Source: an uncultured Flavobacteriaceae bacterium (GTDB lineage: Bacteria; Bacteroidota; Bacteroidia; Flavobacteriales; Flavobacteriaceae). From it: a DNA stretch of 64,000 nucleotides. Location of the stretch: contig CALSUF010000002.1 of the NCBI GenBank assembly GCA_943789465.1, forward strand, positions 310,001-374,000, read 5' to 3'. The notes below the pieces were generated by a model. It was not told where the DNA came from. It saw only the letters and a list, made by a program, of their open reading frames with translations, and ran no database searches. Positions 46,589 to 56,588 of the stretch are shown here, in pieces. Every line of letters begins with the position of its first letter. Position 1 is the first letter of the stretch. Made by a program: the position numbers and the translations under genes.

Positions 46589-48444
46589 ACCTCTTCTTCG
46601 ATAATATCAAGTTCAACTTTTAGATTTTCAATAATAAATTTTTGACGGTCTGGAGTGTTTTTACCCATATAAAATTGGAGTAAAGTTTCAATAGTAGTAT
46701 CAGAATCCAACATAACGGGATCCAAACGGATGTCTTCTCCAATAAAATATTTAAATTCATTTGGCGATATTTCACCCAACCCCTTAAATCGAGTAATTTC
46801 TGGTTTTGGTTTTAATTTTAGAACGGCATCTCTACGTTCCTGTTCTGAATAACAATAGATCGTTTCTTTTTTATTTCGCACTCTAAATAAAGGCGTTTGT
46901 AATATATATAAATGCCCTTCTTTAATAATTTCAGGGAAAAACTGAAGAAAAAATGTGATTAATAATAAACGAATGTGCATACCATCGACATCAGCATCGG
47001 TCGCAATCACAATGTTGTTATACCTTAAATCTTCAATAGATTCTTCAATATTTAAGGCTGCTTGCAATAGATTGAATTCTTCATTTTCATATACAATCTT
47101 TTTGGTAAGTCCATAACAATTTAAGGGCTTCCCTTTTAAACTAAAGACTGCTTGCGTATTTACATCTCTAGATTTGGTAATACTACCAGATGCAGAATCT
47201 CCCTCGGTTATAAATAAGGTAGATTCTAGATTACGTCCATTTTTGATGTCTCCAAAATGCACACGACAGTCTCTCAGTTTTTTATTGTGTAAGCTTGATT
47301 TTTTAGCACGATCTCTTGCAATTTTACGAATGCCTGATAATTCTTTACGCTCGCGTTCGGCTTGTAAAATTTTTCGCTGAATAGCTTCGGCTGTGTCAGG
47401 GTTTTTATGAAGATAATTATCTAAATTTGTTTTTAAAAAATCATTGATAAAGGTACGTACTGTTGGAAGACCACCTCCCATATCGGTAGACCCTAATTTG
47501 GTTTTTGTTTGACTTTCAAATACGGGCTCCATAACTTTAATAGCAATGGCAGATATAACTGATTTTCGAATGTCAGAGGCGTCGTAATTTTTACCATAAA
47601 ACTCACGTATAGTTTTTACTAAAGCTTCTCTAAAAGCAGCTAAATGTGTCCCTCCTTGGGTGGTGTTTTGGCCATTAACAAACGAATGGTATTCCTCGCT
47701 ATATTGAGTTTTACTGTGTGTGATAGCGACTTCAATATCTTCAGCTCTCAGATGTATGATTGGATACATCATATCTGTAGCATTGGTGTTATCTTCTAAT
47801 AAATCTTTTAATCCATTTTCACTAAAATACTTTTCACCATTGAACATAATGGTCAAGCCTGGATTTAAATACACATAGTATTTAAGCATCCGTGCCACAT
47901 ATTCATTTCTATATTTATAATTTTTAAAAATGGTTTCATCAGGAACAAAGGATACTTTTGTTCCTTTGCGTCGTGTAGTGTCATCTAGTAAGTCTTGGTG
48001 ATTTAAAACACCTGATGAAAATTCTGCAGATGCGGATTTTCCATCTCTAGTAGATTCTACTCTAAAAAATGAAGACAAAGCATTAACTGCCTTGGTTCCA
48101 ACTCCATTAAGACCTACTGATTTTTTAAAGGCTTTAGAATCATATTTACCACCGGTATTCATTTTAGAAACTACATCAACAACTTTTCCTAAAGGGATAC
48201 CTCGACCATAGTCGCGTACTATAACTTTGGTTCCTTGAATAGAAATTTCAATTGTCTTGCCAGCTCCCATTACAAACTCATCAATAGAGTTGTCTAAAAC
48301 TTCTTTTAATAAAATATAGATTCCATCATCTGCCGAAGACCCATCGCCAAGTTTTCCAATATACATACCGGGGCGCATGCGAATGTGTTCCTTCCAATCA
48401 AGGGATCTAATATTATCTTCTGTGTAATTTGAATTTTGACTCAT
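46585..48444 (-). CDS. parE: DNA topoisomerase IV subunit B
   Basis: ATPase subunit of topoisomerase IV, 619 residues: GHKL ATP-binding ([43 protein letters not shown]), the transducer domain and the TOPRIM domain with [23 protein letters not shown] and KPLNCYG. It overlaps parC by 4 nt, a coupled pair. No clear promoter or terminator was found between parE and ychF other than the ychF terminator. Confidence 0.95.
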   Translation of the reverse strand: MSQNSNYTEDNIRSLDWKEHIRMRPGMYIGKLGDGSSADDGIYILLKEVLDNSIDEFVMGAGKTIEISIQGTKVIVRDYGRGIPLGKVVDVVSKMNTGGKYDSKAFKKSVGLNGVGTKAVNALSSFFRVESTRDGKSASAEFSSGVLNHQDLLDDTTRRKGTKVSFVPDETIFKNYKYRNEYVARMLKYYVYLNPGLTIMFNGEKYFSENGLKDLLEDNTNATDMMYPIIHLRAEDIEVAITHSKTQYSEEYHSFVNGQNTTQGGTHLAAFREALVKTIREFYGKNYDASDIRKSVISAIAIKVMEPVFESQTKTKLGSTDMGGGLPTVRTFINDFLKTNLDNYLHKNPDTAEAIQRKILQAERERKELSGIRKIARDRAKKSSLHNKKLRDCRVHFGDIKNGRNLESTLFITEGDSASGSITKSRDVNTQAVFSLKGKPLNCYGLTKKIVYENEEFNLLQAALNIEESIEDLRYNNIVIATDADVDGMHIRLLLITFFLQFFPEIIKEGHLYILQTPLFRVRNKKETIYCYSEQERRDAVLKLKPKPEITRFKGLGEISPNEFKYFIGEDIRLDPVMLDSDTTIETLLQFYMGKNTPDRQKFIIENLKVELDIIEEEV

Positions 48445-48520
48445 AAAGTATTTCGCGACAGGACGCTAATATAGTACATCAGTATAAAAAATGAAACCTT
48501 TAAAACACAAATTAATTAAC

Positions 48521-48552
48521 AAAAAAAAAACCAATGTTGTTGAGAACATTGG
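48521..48552 (-). terminator. Intrinsic terminator after ychF
   Basis: On the minus strand, CCAATGTT/AACATTGG with a 6-nt loop is followed by a run of ten T. It ends 26 nt after the ychF stop and separates ychF from parE. Confidence 0.88.
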
Positions 48553-48577
48553 CTATCAAATTATTAGTGGTTTTTTT

Positions 48578-49672
48578 CTACACATTAAATAGGAAATGCA
48601 TGACATCACCATCTTTTACTGTATAATTTTTACCTTCTACTCGCATTTTCCCTGCCTCTTTCACTTTGGCTTCCGATCCATAACTCTCAAAATCTTCGTA
48701 AGCAATAACTTCTGCACGAATGAATCCTTTTTCAAAATCAGTATGAATCACACCAGCGGCTTGTGGTGCAGAGCTTCCTATATTGATAGTCCATGCACGA
48801 ACTTCTTTGACACCCGCTGTAAAATACGTTTGGAGTGTTAGTAATTTGTACGCCGAACGGATCAGTTTTGCCGAGCCCGGCTCTTCCAGTCCAATGTCTT
48901 GAAGAAATAGTTGTCGTTCCTCATAGTCATCTAATTCATTGATATCAGCTTCTGTTCCTACTGCAAGCACCAGTACTTCTGCATTTTCATTAGCAACGTT
49001 GGCTTTAACCAAATCTACATAGGCATTTCCAGAAACTGCCGATGCTTCATCTACATTACACACATACATAACTGGCTTGTCTGTAATAAATTGAAGAGGT
49101 TTTACAAATTCTAAATAATCATCTTCAGAAAACTCAAGAGTACGTACAGAAATACCAGCTTCTAAATTTTCTTTGATTTTTATTAAAATGACTTCTTCTT
49201 TTTGAGCCTCTTTATTACCAGTCCTAGAAGCGCGTTTAACTTTTTCAAGTTTTTTTTCGGTAGTTTCCAGATCTTTCAATTGAAGCTCCATATCAATGGT
49301 TTCTTTATCTCTGATCGGATCTACCGTTTCATCTACATGAATAATATTGGTGTCATCAAAACAACGCAATACATGAAGAATGGCATCTGTTTCGCGGATA
49401 TTTCCTAGGAATTGATTGCCTAAGCCCTCTCCTTTACTTGCACCTTTAACAAGTCCTGCGATATCTACAATTTCTACAGTTGCAGGAATCACTTTTTCTG
49501 GTTCAACCAGTTCTTCTAATTTTGATAAGCGTGGATCCGGCACATTGACCACTCCAACGTTTGGCTCAATAGTACAAAAAGGAAAATTTGCACTTTGTGC
49601 TTTGGCGTTTGATAAACAATTAAAAAGGGTCGATTTTCCAACATTTGGCAATCCAACAATACCTGCTTTCAT
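48578..49672 (-). CDS. ychF: Redox-regulated ATPase YchF (OLA1 family)
   Basis: P-loop protein of the Obg-related YchF group that prefers ATP to GTP, involved in stress and ribosome-related functions. 364 residues: [12 protein letters not shown] Walker A at about 6-17, the [20 protein letters not shown] switch region, central coiled coil and the C-terminal TGS domain ([21 protein letters not shown]). A TACATTTG -7 match precedes it at 49691-49698. Confidence 0.96.
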   Translation of the reverse strand: MKAGIVGLPNVGKSTLFNCLSNAKAQSANFPFCTIEPNVGVVNVPDPRLSKLEELVEPEKVIPATVEIVDIAGLVKGASKGEGLGNQFLGNIRETDAILHVLRCFDDTNIIHVDETVDPIRDKETIDMELQLKDLETTEKKLEKVKRASRTGNKEAQKEEVILIKIKENLEAGISVRTLEFSEDDYLEFVKPLQFITDKPVMYVCNVDEASAVSGNAYVDLVKANVANENAEVLVLAVGTEADINELDDYEERQLFLQDIGLEEPGSAKLIRSAYKLLTLQTYFTAGVKEVRAWTINIGSSAPQAAGVIHTDFEKGFIRAEVIAYEDFESYGSEAKVKEAGKMRVEGKNYTVKDGDVMHFLFNV

Positions 49673-50059
49673 TTCTTAAAAATTTGATTGCAAATGTAAC
49701 TATTTAATTCAATATTTTATATGGGGAAAGTTTAAAGTTGTAATAGACAATACGTTTATTTTTTATAATATTTTAATAAACAATTATGAAGTGTCAAATA
49801 AGTTATCAAAAATTATAATACCTGATTCACAAAACAAACAGAGTTAAAAGTGACAATTAATTAAACACCTTCAAACAACTTCTTGTTTTACGTTTAAAAT
49901 TCTAATATTTATATATGGATATAATGTAATTTAATTTAAGTGTTTATTAAAAATATTTAGAATTATCAACCAATTGTTGATTATTATCCTAATTATTTAA
50001 GGATTTCTTATTTTAATTAAAGTATATTTGTGTAAAACAAACTAAATAAACTAAACAAA
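49673..50059. other. 387-bp intergenic region between ychF and the TonB receptor
   Basis: Non-coding, very AT-rich divergent region. It holds a leftward -7 box TACATTTG at 49691-49698 (for ychF) and a rightward -7 box TATATTTG at 50023-50030, 29 nt before the TonB receptor ATG. The roughly 320 bases between show no ORF, repeat or hairpin that I can support. No -33 TTTG stands at the standard distance for either box. Confidence 0.6.
50023..50030 (+). promoter_or_regulatory. -7 promoter element TATATTTG upstream of the TonB receptor
   Basis: TAnnTTTG match 29 nt before the ATG; no -33 TTTG at standard distance. Confidence 0.45.
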
Positions 50060-52822
50060 ATGAAAAAAATTTACATCCTAATACTAGCCTTGGTTAGTAT
50101 TAATTTTGCAACTTCTCAGGTTACCGGTAAGGTTTCAGGAGCAGATGGCACTCCTATTACAGGAGTTAATGTCGTTGAAAAAGGCACAAGCAACGGAGCA
50201 ATTTCTGATTTTGATGGAAACTATGAAATCAATGCAGCTTCAAACGCAACACTTGTGTTTAGTTATGTAGGTTACGAAACTCAAGAAGTTGCCGTAGCAA
50301 ATCAATCGGTCGTTAATGTGACCCTTCAAGATGGTTCTTCTTTAGACGAAGTTATTCTTGTTGGATCGCGTACAGCACCAAGAAGTAATGCAGACTCTCC
50401 ACTTCCAGTGGATGTTTTACAAGCAAAAGAGCTTTCCAGTACTGGACAAGCAACTTTTGATAAAGCATTACAGTACAAGATTCCATCATTCAACACGGTT
50501 CAAACACCTGTAAATGATGCGACTTCATTATTAGATCCGTATGAAATCAGAAACATGGGACCTAGTAGAACGTTGATACTTATTAATGGAAAACGTAAAA
50601 ACCTAAGTGCATTGTTATACACACAAACCTCTCCAGGTCGTGGTGAAACAGGTGCTGACATCTCTGCAATTCCAACAGATGCTATCAAGCGTGTTGAAAT
50701 CCTTCGTGACGGTGCTTCTGCACAGTACGGATCGGATGCAATTGCTGGCGTCATGAACATCATCTTAAAAGACAACGTAACTGAAGGTTCTGCAACTCTA
50801 AGAACAGGAATTACTTCTGAAGGTGATGGTGAAATGTTAGGTGTAAGTGTAAATAATGGAACTGCTATCGGAGACGATAAAGGATACATTAACTATACTA
50901 TAGACATGTCTAAAACAAGTTTAGCCAACAGACCAGGTACAGTAAATGCTGCTGGTGAAGCTAACGATTTTGGTGCTAATTTAGCTGATGTAGAAGAGTT
51001 TTTATCTCGTAAACCAGATGCAGGAAACATTAACGGTTCTCCTGAAACAGCAGCTTCTAAATTTTTAATTAATGGTGGATATGATGTTTCTGATAACACA
51101 GAATTATATTTTAACGCAGCTTATGTGTACAAAAAAGTAAATTCTTTTGCGAACTACAGAACTCCATACTGGAGAACAGAAGCTGATTTCCCTTACTTAG
51201 CTGATTTTTTCCCTAATGGACCAAATGGTTCTTATGATGGTTATGTACCAACATTTGAAGGTTTATTAAATGATTACAATGCTACGGTTGGTCTTAAAAC
51301 AACTGTAAACGACTGGAATGTTGATTTAAGTTTCACAACTGGTGGAAATGCACAAACATATAAAGTAAATCAATCTCACAACAGAAATGCTGTATTTACT
51401 CCTGTTTACAACCCTGCTACAGGAGTTTTTGATCCAGTATCTTTATACCAAGAGAACAGTCAACAATCATTTGATCCAGGTGGAACACGTTTTTCTCACA
51501 ATGTAGGAAACATTGATATCAACAGAGTACTTTCTGATAAAGTGAGTATTGGTATGGGAGCTGAGTTTAGAAATGAAACTTTTGAAGTGATTGAAGGAGA
51601 ACTGGCATCTTACGATGGTGGTGGTGCCGATTCATTTTCAGGAAATACCCCTCAAAATTCTGGTAAATTCAACCGTTACAACTTTGGTGGTTACTTCTCT
51701 TTAGATTACGATGTATCTGACGCTTTCTTATTAAGTGGTACAATTAGAGCTGAAAACTATTCAGATTTTGGTGATGCATTTGTTTACAAATTAAGTTCTC
51801 GTTTAAAATTAAATGATAAGTTAACTGCTAGAGCTTCTGTATCTACAGGATTTAGAGCACCAACCTTACACCAGATTTACACACAAAAAGCGCAGTACAG
51901 CTTTGTACCAGGTCAAGGAATTCAAGTTGGTGGTTTAATCAACAATGTTTCTACGCAAGCAAAACTTTTAGGAATAGAAGATTTAGATGCTGAAACTTCT
52001 AATAACTTTACAATTGGTTTAGGTGGTAAATTATCAAATACCTTAAGCTTTACACTTGATTACTACAACATTGCAGTACAAGACCGTATCGTATTAGGAT
52101 CTGAGATTGGAGCTACAGGAGATGCTTCAAATCCATTGGACATATTACTTACACAAAACAACTTGAGTGATGTTAGTTATTTCTCTAATGCACTAGATAC
52201 AAGAACCTCTGGTCTTGATGTTGTAATTAGCAAAAAAGATATCAAATTAGGATCAGGTATGCTAGATCTTAACTTATCTGGAAACTATACCATTTCAAAC
52301 GAAAGAGAAGGTGATGTAAAAGATATTGCTCTTGTAGCTAATGCAGGTCAGTCTGTTGTAAATGCAACTCAAGAAGCTTTATTCTTTACATCTAGACCTG
52401 AAACAAAATGGATTTTAGGTGCTAATTATGAAGTTGGTAAATTCGGATGGAGTTTTAACAACACGTATTTTGGTAAAACGACGTTCAAGCAACAAGGAAT
52501 GAGTAGTGACTTAAGAACAGAATTTACTCCTAAGGTTGTTACCGATTTAGGGATTAACTTTAATGCAACTGATAAATTAACAATTGCTTTAAACGTTAAC
52601 AACCTATTGAACGTTCTTCCAGAATGGGAATTCAAAGCTGAAAATGCTGCAGGTCAAGCAATGATTAATGACACTACATTAAACTCTTATGGAGTTACTG
52701 CTATACAAGAACAATCAAACTTAATTACTTTTAACCAACGTTATTCACAAATGACTTACGATGGTTACCACTTTAGTCAATTAGGAAGAATGTTTAACTT
52801 ATCATTAAACTACAGATTCTAA
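50060..52822 (+). CDS. TonB-dependent outer-membrane receptor with carboxypeptidase-regulatory-like N-terminus
   Basis: Outer-membrane active transporter energised by TonB. The 920-residue protein has a signal peptide (about 1-19), a carboxypeptidase D regulatory-like domain (VTGKVSGADGTPITGVNVVE to about 95), a plug (about 120-240, with IRNMGPSRTLILING and VEILRDGASAQYGSDAIAG) and a 22-strand barrel ending in an aromatic C-terminal Phe (LNYRF). No SusD-like partner is next to it, so it is not a SusCD glycan system and its ligand is unknown. A hairpin terminator follows. Confidence 0.93.
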   Translation: MKKIYILILALVSINFATSQVTGKVSGADGTPITGVNVVEKGTSNGAISDFDGNYEINAASNATLVFSYVGYETQEVAVANQSVVNVTLQDGSSLDEVILVGSRTAPRSNADSPLPVDVLQAKELSSTGQATFDKALQYKIPSFNTVQTPVNDATSLLDPYEIRNMGPSRTLILINGKRKNLSALLYTQTSPGRGETGADISAIPTDAIKRVEILRDGASAQYGSDAIAGVMNIILKDNVTEGSATLRTGITSEGDGEMLGVSVNNGTAIGDDKGYINYTIDMSKTSLANRPGTVNAAGEANDFGANLADVEEFLSRKPDAGNINGSPETAASKFLINGGYDVSDNTELYFNAAYVYKKVNSFANYRTPYWRTEADFPYLADFFPNGPNGSYDGYVPTFEGLLNDYNATVGLKTTVNDWNVDLSFTTGGNAQTYKVNQSHNRNAVFTPVYNPATGVFDPVSLYQENSQQSFDPGGTRFSHNVGNIDINRVLSDKVSIGMGAEFRNETFEVIEGELASYDGGGADSFSGNTPQNSGKFNRYNFGGYFSLDYDVSDAFLLSGTIRAENYSDFGDAFVYKLSSRLKLNDKLTARASVSTGFRAPTLHQIYTQKAQYSFVPGQGIQVGGLINNVSTQAKLLGIEDLDAETSNNFTIGLGGKLSNTLSFTLDYYNIAVQDRIVLGSEIGATGDASNPLDILLTQNNLSDVSYFSNALDTRTSGLDVVISKKDIKLGSGMLDLNLSGNYTISNEREGDVKDIALVANAGQSVVNATQEALFFTSRPETKWILGANYEVGKFGWSFNNTYFGKTTFKQQGMSSDLRTEFTPKVVTDLGINFNATDKLTIALNVNNLLNVLPEWEFKAENAAGQAMINDTTLNSYGVTAIQEQSNLITFNQRYSQMTYDGYHFSQLGRMFNLSLNYRF

Positions 52823-52845
52823 TCTATAACTAGATTGAAACAACC

Positions 52846-52876
52846 AAAAAAGCCACGCAAATAGCGTGGCTTTTTT
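52846..52876. terminator. Bidirectional intrinsic terminator between the TonB receptor and ferredoxin genes
   Basis: AAAAAAGCCACGC/GCGTGGCTTTTTT with loop AAATA: a 13-bp stem with A run left and T run right, placed 24 nt after the rightward gene and 20 nt after the leftward one. Confidence 0.9.
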
Positions 52877-52895
52877 ATATCATAATAATTCTAAA

Positions 52896-53246
52896 TTATT
52901 CAGGATGCATAAAGCGTTGTTTTCCTAACAAGACTTCTTCTGTTTCTACATTATCATCATCAGGCACACAACAGTCCACAGGACACACAGCAGCACACTG
53001 CGGCTCCTCATGGAAGCCAACACACTCCGTACACTTATCGGGAACTATATAGTAAAGTTCGTCGCTTATAGGCGTCTGAGCTGCATCTGCATTGACTTGC
53101 TTACCGTCTGTTAACACTAAATCGCCTTCAAGACTGGTTCCATCTTTGTAACGCCAATCGTCAGCACCTTCATAGATTGCTGTATTAGGACATTCAGGCT
53201 CACAAGCCCCACAATTGATACATTCGTCAGTTATAATAATCGCCAT
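52896..53246 (-). CDS. Dicluster 4Fe-4S ferredoxin
   Basis: Electron carrier with two 4Fe-4S clusters, 116 residues. First cluster motif CINCGACEPECP at residues 9-20; second cluster CTECVGF...CAAVCPVDC with an insertion between the first Cys pair and the next, as in bacterial-type YfhL/FdxA ferredoxins. The middle part carries an acidic linker. It is divergent from an acyl-CoA reductase gene; in flavobacteria I recall the two as neighbours, which suggests but does not prove an electron-transfer link. Confidence 0.9.
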   Translation of the reverse strand: MAIIITDECINCGACEPECPNTAIYEGADDWRYKDGTSLEGDLVLTDGKQVNADAAQTPISDELYYIVPDKCTECVGFHEEPQCAAVCPVDCCVPDDDNVETEEVLLGKQRFMHPE

Positions 53247-53271
53247 AGCTGTATTTTGAGTATATATTACT

Positions 53272-53315
53272 TAAATTTGCATGCAAAAATAACTCCAAAA
53301 ATGCGGTTAAACAAA
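53272..53315. promoter_or_regulatory. Facing promoters around the palindrome TTTGCATGCAAA
   Basis: The rightward -7 box TAAATTTG is at 53272-53279, the leftward -7 box TATTTTTG at 53291-53284; together they form the perfect 12-bp palindrome at 53276-53287. The leftward promoter also has TTTG at 53315-53312, 20 nt upstream, a good match for the ferredoxin gene. The rightward box lies 38 nt before the ATG at 53318. Confidence 0.6.
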
Positions 53316-53317
53316 TA

Positions 53318-54379
53318 ATGGATCACAAAACAAATACAATTAAAGCATTAAGTGAATTGGGACGATTTTTAAGTCAATTCTCTACAAAATCAACGTTAAA
53401 AAACGAATCTGTACTTTTTAATGATTTATTTTTTGATGGATTTAAGCACCAAATAAAACTATCTAAAGAACATAATGGTTGGTTTTCTGAGGCTAATATT
53501 TTATTTGCCATTGAAAGTTGGGCAAAACTACTGACGATTGAGAAATTAAATTCTTGGGTGGCAAACTATCCGATTGAATCAGTTTTACCAAAAAAGGTGG
53601 CCATCATCATGGCAGGTAACATTCCTTTGGTAGGATTCCATGATTTTTTGTGTGCATTAATTTGTAACCATGAAATTAGTGTCAAACAATCTTCTAACGA
53701 CAAACACCTTTTACCTTTTCTAACCCTTTATCTAACAAAAGTAGCTCCAAAACTTAAAGGTAAAGTAACTTTTTTAGAACAAAAACTGGAAGGGTTTGAC
53801 GCCGTAATTGCCACAGGAAGTGATAATACTGCACGGTATTTTGAATTTTACTTTAAGGATAAACCATCTATCATACGAAAGAATAGAAATTCGCTTGCTA
53901 TATTAACGGGTGACGAAACAAAGGAAGAGTTGTTAAAACTTTCCAATGATATTTTTCAATATTACGGCTTAGGATGCCGCAGTGTTTCTAAATTGTTTGT
54001 CCCTAAAGATTATAACTTTGACGCTTTCTTTGAAGCTATGTACCACTGGAATCCAATCATTAATGGCGCTAAGTATGCTAATAATTATGATTATAACAAG
54101 GCGGTGTATTTGATGAGTGAATTTAAAATGTTAGAAAACGGATTCCTAATGATTAAGGAAGATGAAAGTTACGCCTCCCCTATTGCAACACTTTTTTACG
54201 AACATTATGACAGCCTTGAATCCTTACAGAAACAATTAAACGTTGATGCCGATAAAATACAATGTATTGTTTCTAATCAACTGTCTGAAGACCACCTTCC
54301 TTTTGGAAGTACACAAACTCCCCAATTAGAGGATTATGCGGATGGCGTTGATACTGTTGATTTTTTATTAAAAATATAA
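53318..54379 (+). CDS. Acyl-CoA reductase (LuxC-like)
   Basis: A 353-residue NADPH-dependent acyl-CoA reductase of the LuxC/PF05893 type. It has the Rossmann-type aldehyde-dehydrogenase core (VAIIMAGNIPLVGFHDFLCALI, then ATGSDNTARYF, KNRNSLAILTG) and the catalytic Cys in YYGLGCRSVSKLFVP. No luxA/B/D/E-like genes are nearby, so bioluminescence is not implied; in Bacteroidetes this gene is widely conserved next to serC and a ferredoxin, and its role is unsettled. Confidence 0.86.
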   Translation: MDHKTNTIKALSELGRFLSQFSTKSTLKNESVLFNDLFFDGFKHQIKLSKEHNGWFSEANILFAIESWAKLLTIEKLNSWVANYPIESVLPKKVAIIMAGNIPLVGFHDFLCALICNHEISVKQSSNDKHLLPFLTLYLTKVAPKLKGKVTFLEQKLEGFDAVIATGSDNTARYFEFYFKDKPSIIRKNRNSLAILTGDETKEELLKLSNDIFQYYGLGCRSVSKLFVPKDYNFDAFFEAMYHWNPIINGAKYANNYDYNKAVYLMSEFKMLENGFLMIKEDESYASPIATLFYEHYDSLESLQKQLNVDADKIQCIVSNQLSEDHLPFGSTQTPQLEDYADGVDTVDFLLKI

Positions 54380-54484
54380 CATAATATTAGCATTTTCATA
54401 TATAATTATCTTTAATTAATTCAGACCTTTACAGCTTGAAAAATTTAACATTAATTTGCAATTCGCTCACTTAATAAAATTCAA

Positions 54485-55546
54485 ATGAAAAAACATAATT
54501 TTAGCGCTGGACCCTGTGTCCTTCCCCAAGAAGTTTTAGAGAAATCAGCACAAGCAGTATTAAATTTCGATGATGGACTATCATTAGTCGAAATATCACA
54601 CCGTAGTAAAGCATTTATGGATGTGATGGAAAATGCGAGTGCATTGGCGCTTGAATTATTAGGGTTAGAAGGCAAAGGCTACAAAGCATTATTTCTTCAA
54701 GGAGGTGCAAGTTCTCAGTTTTTAGCAGTGGCTTTAAACCTGTTAGAAAGCCGTGCTGCATATCTAAATACAGGAACTTGGAGTGACAAAGCAATAAAAG
54801 AAGCCAAAATTTATGGTGATATTATTGAAGTAGGATCTTCTAAAGAAGCTAATTTCAATTACATTCCTAAAGGGTACAAAGTACCTTCAGATGTGGATTA
54901 CTTCCACTGTACATCCAACAATACAATTTTTGGTACACAAATGAAATCATTTCCAACCACAAATGTACCTTTAGTGTGTGACATGAGCAGCGATATTTTT
55001 TCTCGTAGTCTTGATTTCTCAAAATTTGATTTAATATATGCTGGTGCACAAAAGAATATGGGCCCTGCAGGAACAACTTTAGTCGTTGTTAAAGAAGATG
55101 TTCTTGGAAAAGTAACAAGACAAATTCCATCAATGATGAATTATAAAGTTCATGCTGATAAAGACAGTATGTTCAATACTCCCCCTGTATTTGCTGTCTA
55201 TACTTCTATGCTTACTCTTGAATGGCTTAAAAGTCTTGGTGGTATCGAAGCTATTGAAAAGGAAAACTTCAAAAAAGCGCGTTTAATGTATTCTGAAATT
55301 GATTTGAATCCATTATTCAAAGGGTTTGCAGCAACTGAAGACCGTTCTTCAATGAATGCTACTTTTTCTTTGACAGATGACAACTTAAAAGATGCCTTCG
55401 ATTCAATGTGGAAAGAAGCTGGAATAAACGGTCTGAATGGACATAGAAGTGTTGGAGGGTATAGAGCTTCCATGTACAATGCATTGCCTTTAGAAAGTGT
55501 TGCAACATTAGTAGACGTAATGAGTGAATTAGAACGAAAAGCATAA
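54485..55546 (+). CDS. serC: Phosphoserine aminotransferase
   Basis: PLP-dependent transamination of 3-phosphohydroxypyruvate to 3-phosphoserine (serine synthesis; also needed in vitamin B6 synthesis where DXP-dependent). The 353-residue chain begins HNFSAGPCVLPQEVL, includes GGASSQF and the PLP lysine in YAGAQKNMGPAG, and ends with the GHRSVGGYRASMYNA motif. serA follows 3 nt later, an operon for serine. Confidence 0.96.
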   Translation: MKKHNFSAGPCVLPQEVLEKSAQAVLNFDDGLSLVEISHRSKAFMDVMENASALALELLGLEGKGYKALFLQGGASSQFLAVALNLLESRAAYLNTGTWSDKAIKEAKIYGDIIEVGSSKEANFNYIPKGYKVPSDVDYFHCTSNNTIFGTQMKSFPTTNVPLVCDMSSDIFSRSLDFSKFDLIYAGAQKNMGPAGTTLVVVKEDVLGKVTRQIPSMMNYKVHADKDSMFNTPPVFAVYTSMLTLEWLKSLGGIEAIEKENFKKARLMYSEIDLNPLFKGFAATEDRSSMNATFSLTDDNLKDAFDSMWKEAGINGLNGHRSVGGYRASMYNALPLESVATLVDVMSELERKA

Positions 55547-55549
55547 ACA

Positions 55550-56500
55550 ATGAAAATATTAGCAAACGACGGAATTTCACAAAGTGGAATCGATGATTTA
55601 ACTACAGCAGGATTTGAAGTCCTTACAACCACTGTAGCTCAAGAACAATTAGAAAATTTTATCAATACTGAAAACATTGTAGCGCTCCTTGTACGAAGTG
55701 CCACGACGGTAAGACAAGACCTTATTGACGCCTGCCCTAACCTAAAAATTATCGGAAGAGGTGGCGTTGGAATGGACAACATTGATGTTGAATATGCACG
55801 TGGGAAAGGGTTGAGTGTTATTAACACCCCTGCAGCTTCTTCAGAATCAGTTGCCGAATTGGTATTTGCTCACCTATTTTCAGGCGTTCGTTTTTTATAC
55901 GATTCAAACAGAACAATGCCTTTAGAAGGCGATTCAAAATTCAAAAACCTTAAGAAAGCGTACGCGAAAGGCACTGAGTTACGTGGTAAAACTTTAGGAG
56001 TTATTGGTTTTGGAAGAATTGGTCAAGCCACAGCAAAAATGGCTTTAGGACTCGGAATGAAAGTAATTGCTTTTGATCCGTTTTTAGAAAAGACGTCACT
56101 CTCTTTATCCTTTTACGACGGTCAAACAGTCGATTTTGAAATTGAAACTGTTTCTAAAGAAACGGTTTTAAAAGAATCTGATTTTATAACCTTACATGTA
56201 CCAGCACAAAAAGAATTTGTGATTGGCGAAGCTGAATTAGCGTTGATGAAAGATGGATCTGGATTGATCAATGCTGCTCGTGGTGGTGTGGTCAATGAAG
56301 TTGCTCTAGTTGCAGCGCTTGAATCTAACAAACTAGCATTCGCTGGGTTAGATACTTTTGAAAATGAGCCAACGCCCGCTGTTCAATTATTAATGAATCC
56401 TAAAATATCATTAACACCACACATTGGAGCTGCAACTAACCAGGCACAAGATCGTATTGGTTCTGAATTAGCATCTCAAATTATTTCTATATTGAAGTAA
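55550..56500 (+). CDS. serA: D-2-hydroxyacid dehydrogenase, 3-phosphoglycerate dehydrogenase type
   Basis: NAD-dependent oxidation of 3-phosphoglycerate to 3-phosphohydroxypyruvate, first step of serine synthesis. 316 residues with GVGMDNIDVEYARGKGL, the GFGRIGQATA nucleotide motif, the NAARGGVVNE region with Arg, the Glu in FENEPTP and catalytic His in LTPHIGA. It lacks the C-terminal ACT domain of E. coli SerA, so it is of the short type. The placement 3 nt after serC supports the assignment. Confidence 0.94.
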   Translation: MKILANDGISQSGIDDLTTAGFEVLTTTVAQEQLENFINTENIVALLVRSATTVRQDLIDACPNLKIIGRGGVGMDNIDVEYARGKGLSVINTPAASSESVAELVFAHLFSGVRFLYDSNRTMPLEGDSKFKNLKKAYAKGTELRGKTLGVIGFGRIGQATAKMALGLGMKVIAFDPFLEKTSLSLSFYDGQTVDFEIETVSKETVLKESDFITLHVPAQKEFVIGEAELALMKDGSGLINAARGGVVNEVALVAALESNKLAFAGLDTFENEPTPAVQLLMNPKISLTPHIGAATNQAQDRIGSELASQIISILK

Positions 56501-56524
56501 TTAATAAAATTAAATTCATTTTAC

Positions 56525-56556
56525 AAAAAACCTTAGCAGATTCGTTAAGGTTTTTT
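56525..56556 (+). terminator. Intrinsic terminator after serA
   Basis: Stem CCTTAGC/GTTAAGG (one G-T pair) with loop AGATTC, followed by TTTTTT and preceded by an A run. Ends the serC-serA operon. Confidence 0.8.
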
Positions 56557-56565
56557 AAGTTATAG

Positions 56566-56573
56566 TATATTTG
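56566..56573 (+). promoter_or_regulatory. -7 promoter element TATATTTG for the 56589 gene
   Basis: TAnnTTTG match 15 nt before the ATG at 56589; it overlaps the TTG at 56571 and so argues against that TTG as the start codon. Confidence 0.45.
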
Positions 56574-56588
56574 ATTCAAATTAGAAGT

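Noticed and set aside
53318-54379. LuxC-like gene as a bioluminescence system
   Set aside because: luxA, luxB, luxD and luxE are absent; the gene is a common Bacteroidetes acyl-CoA reductase.
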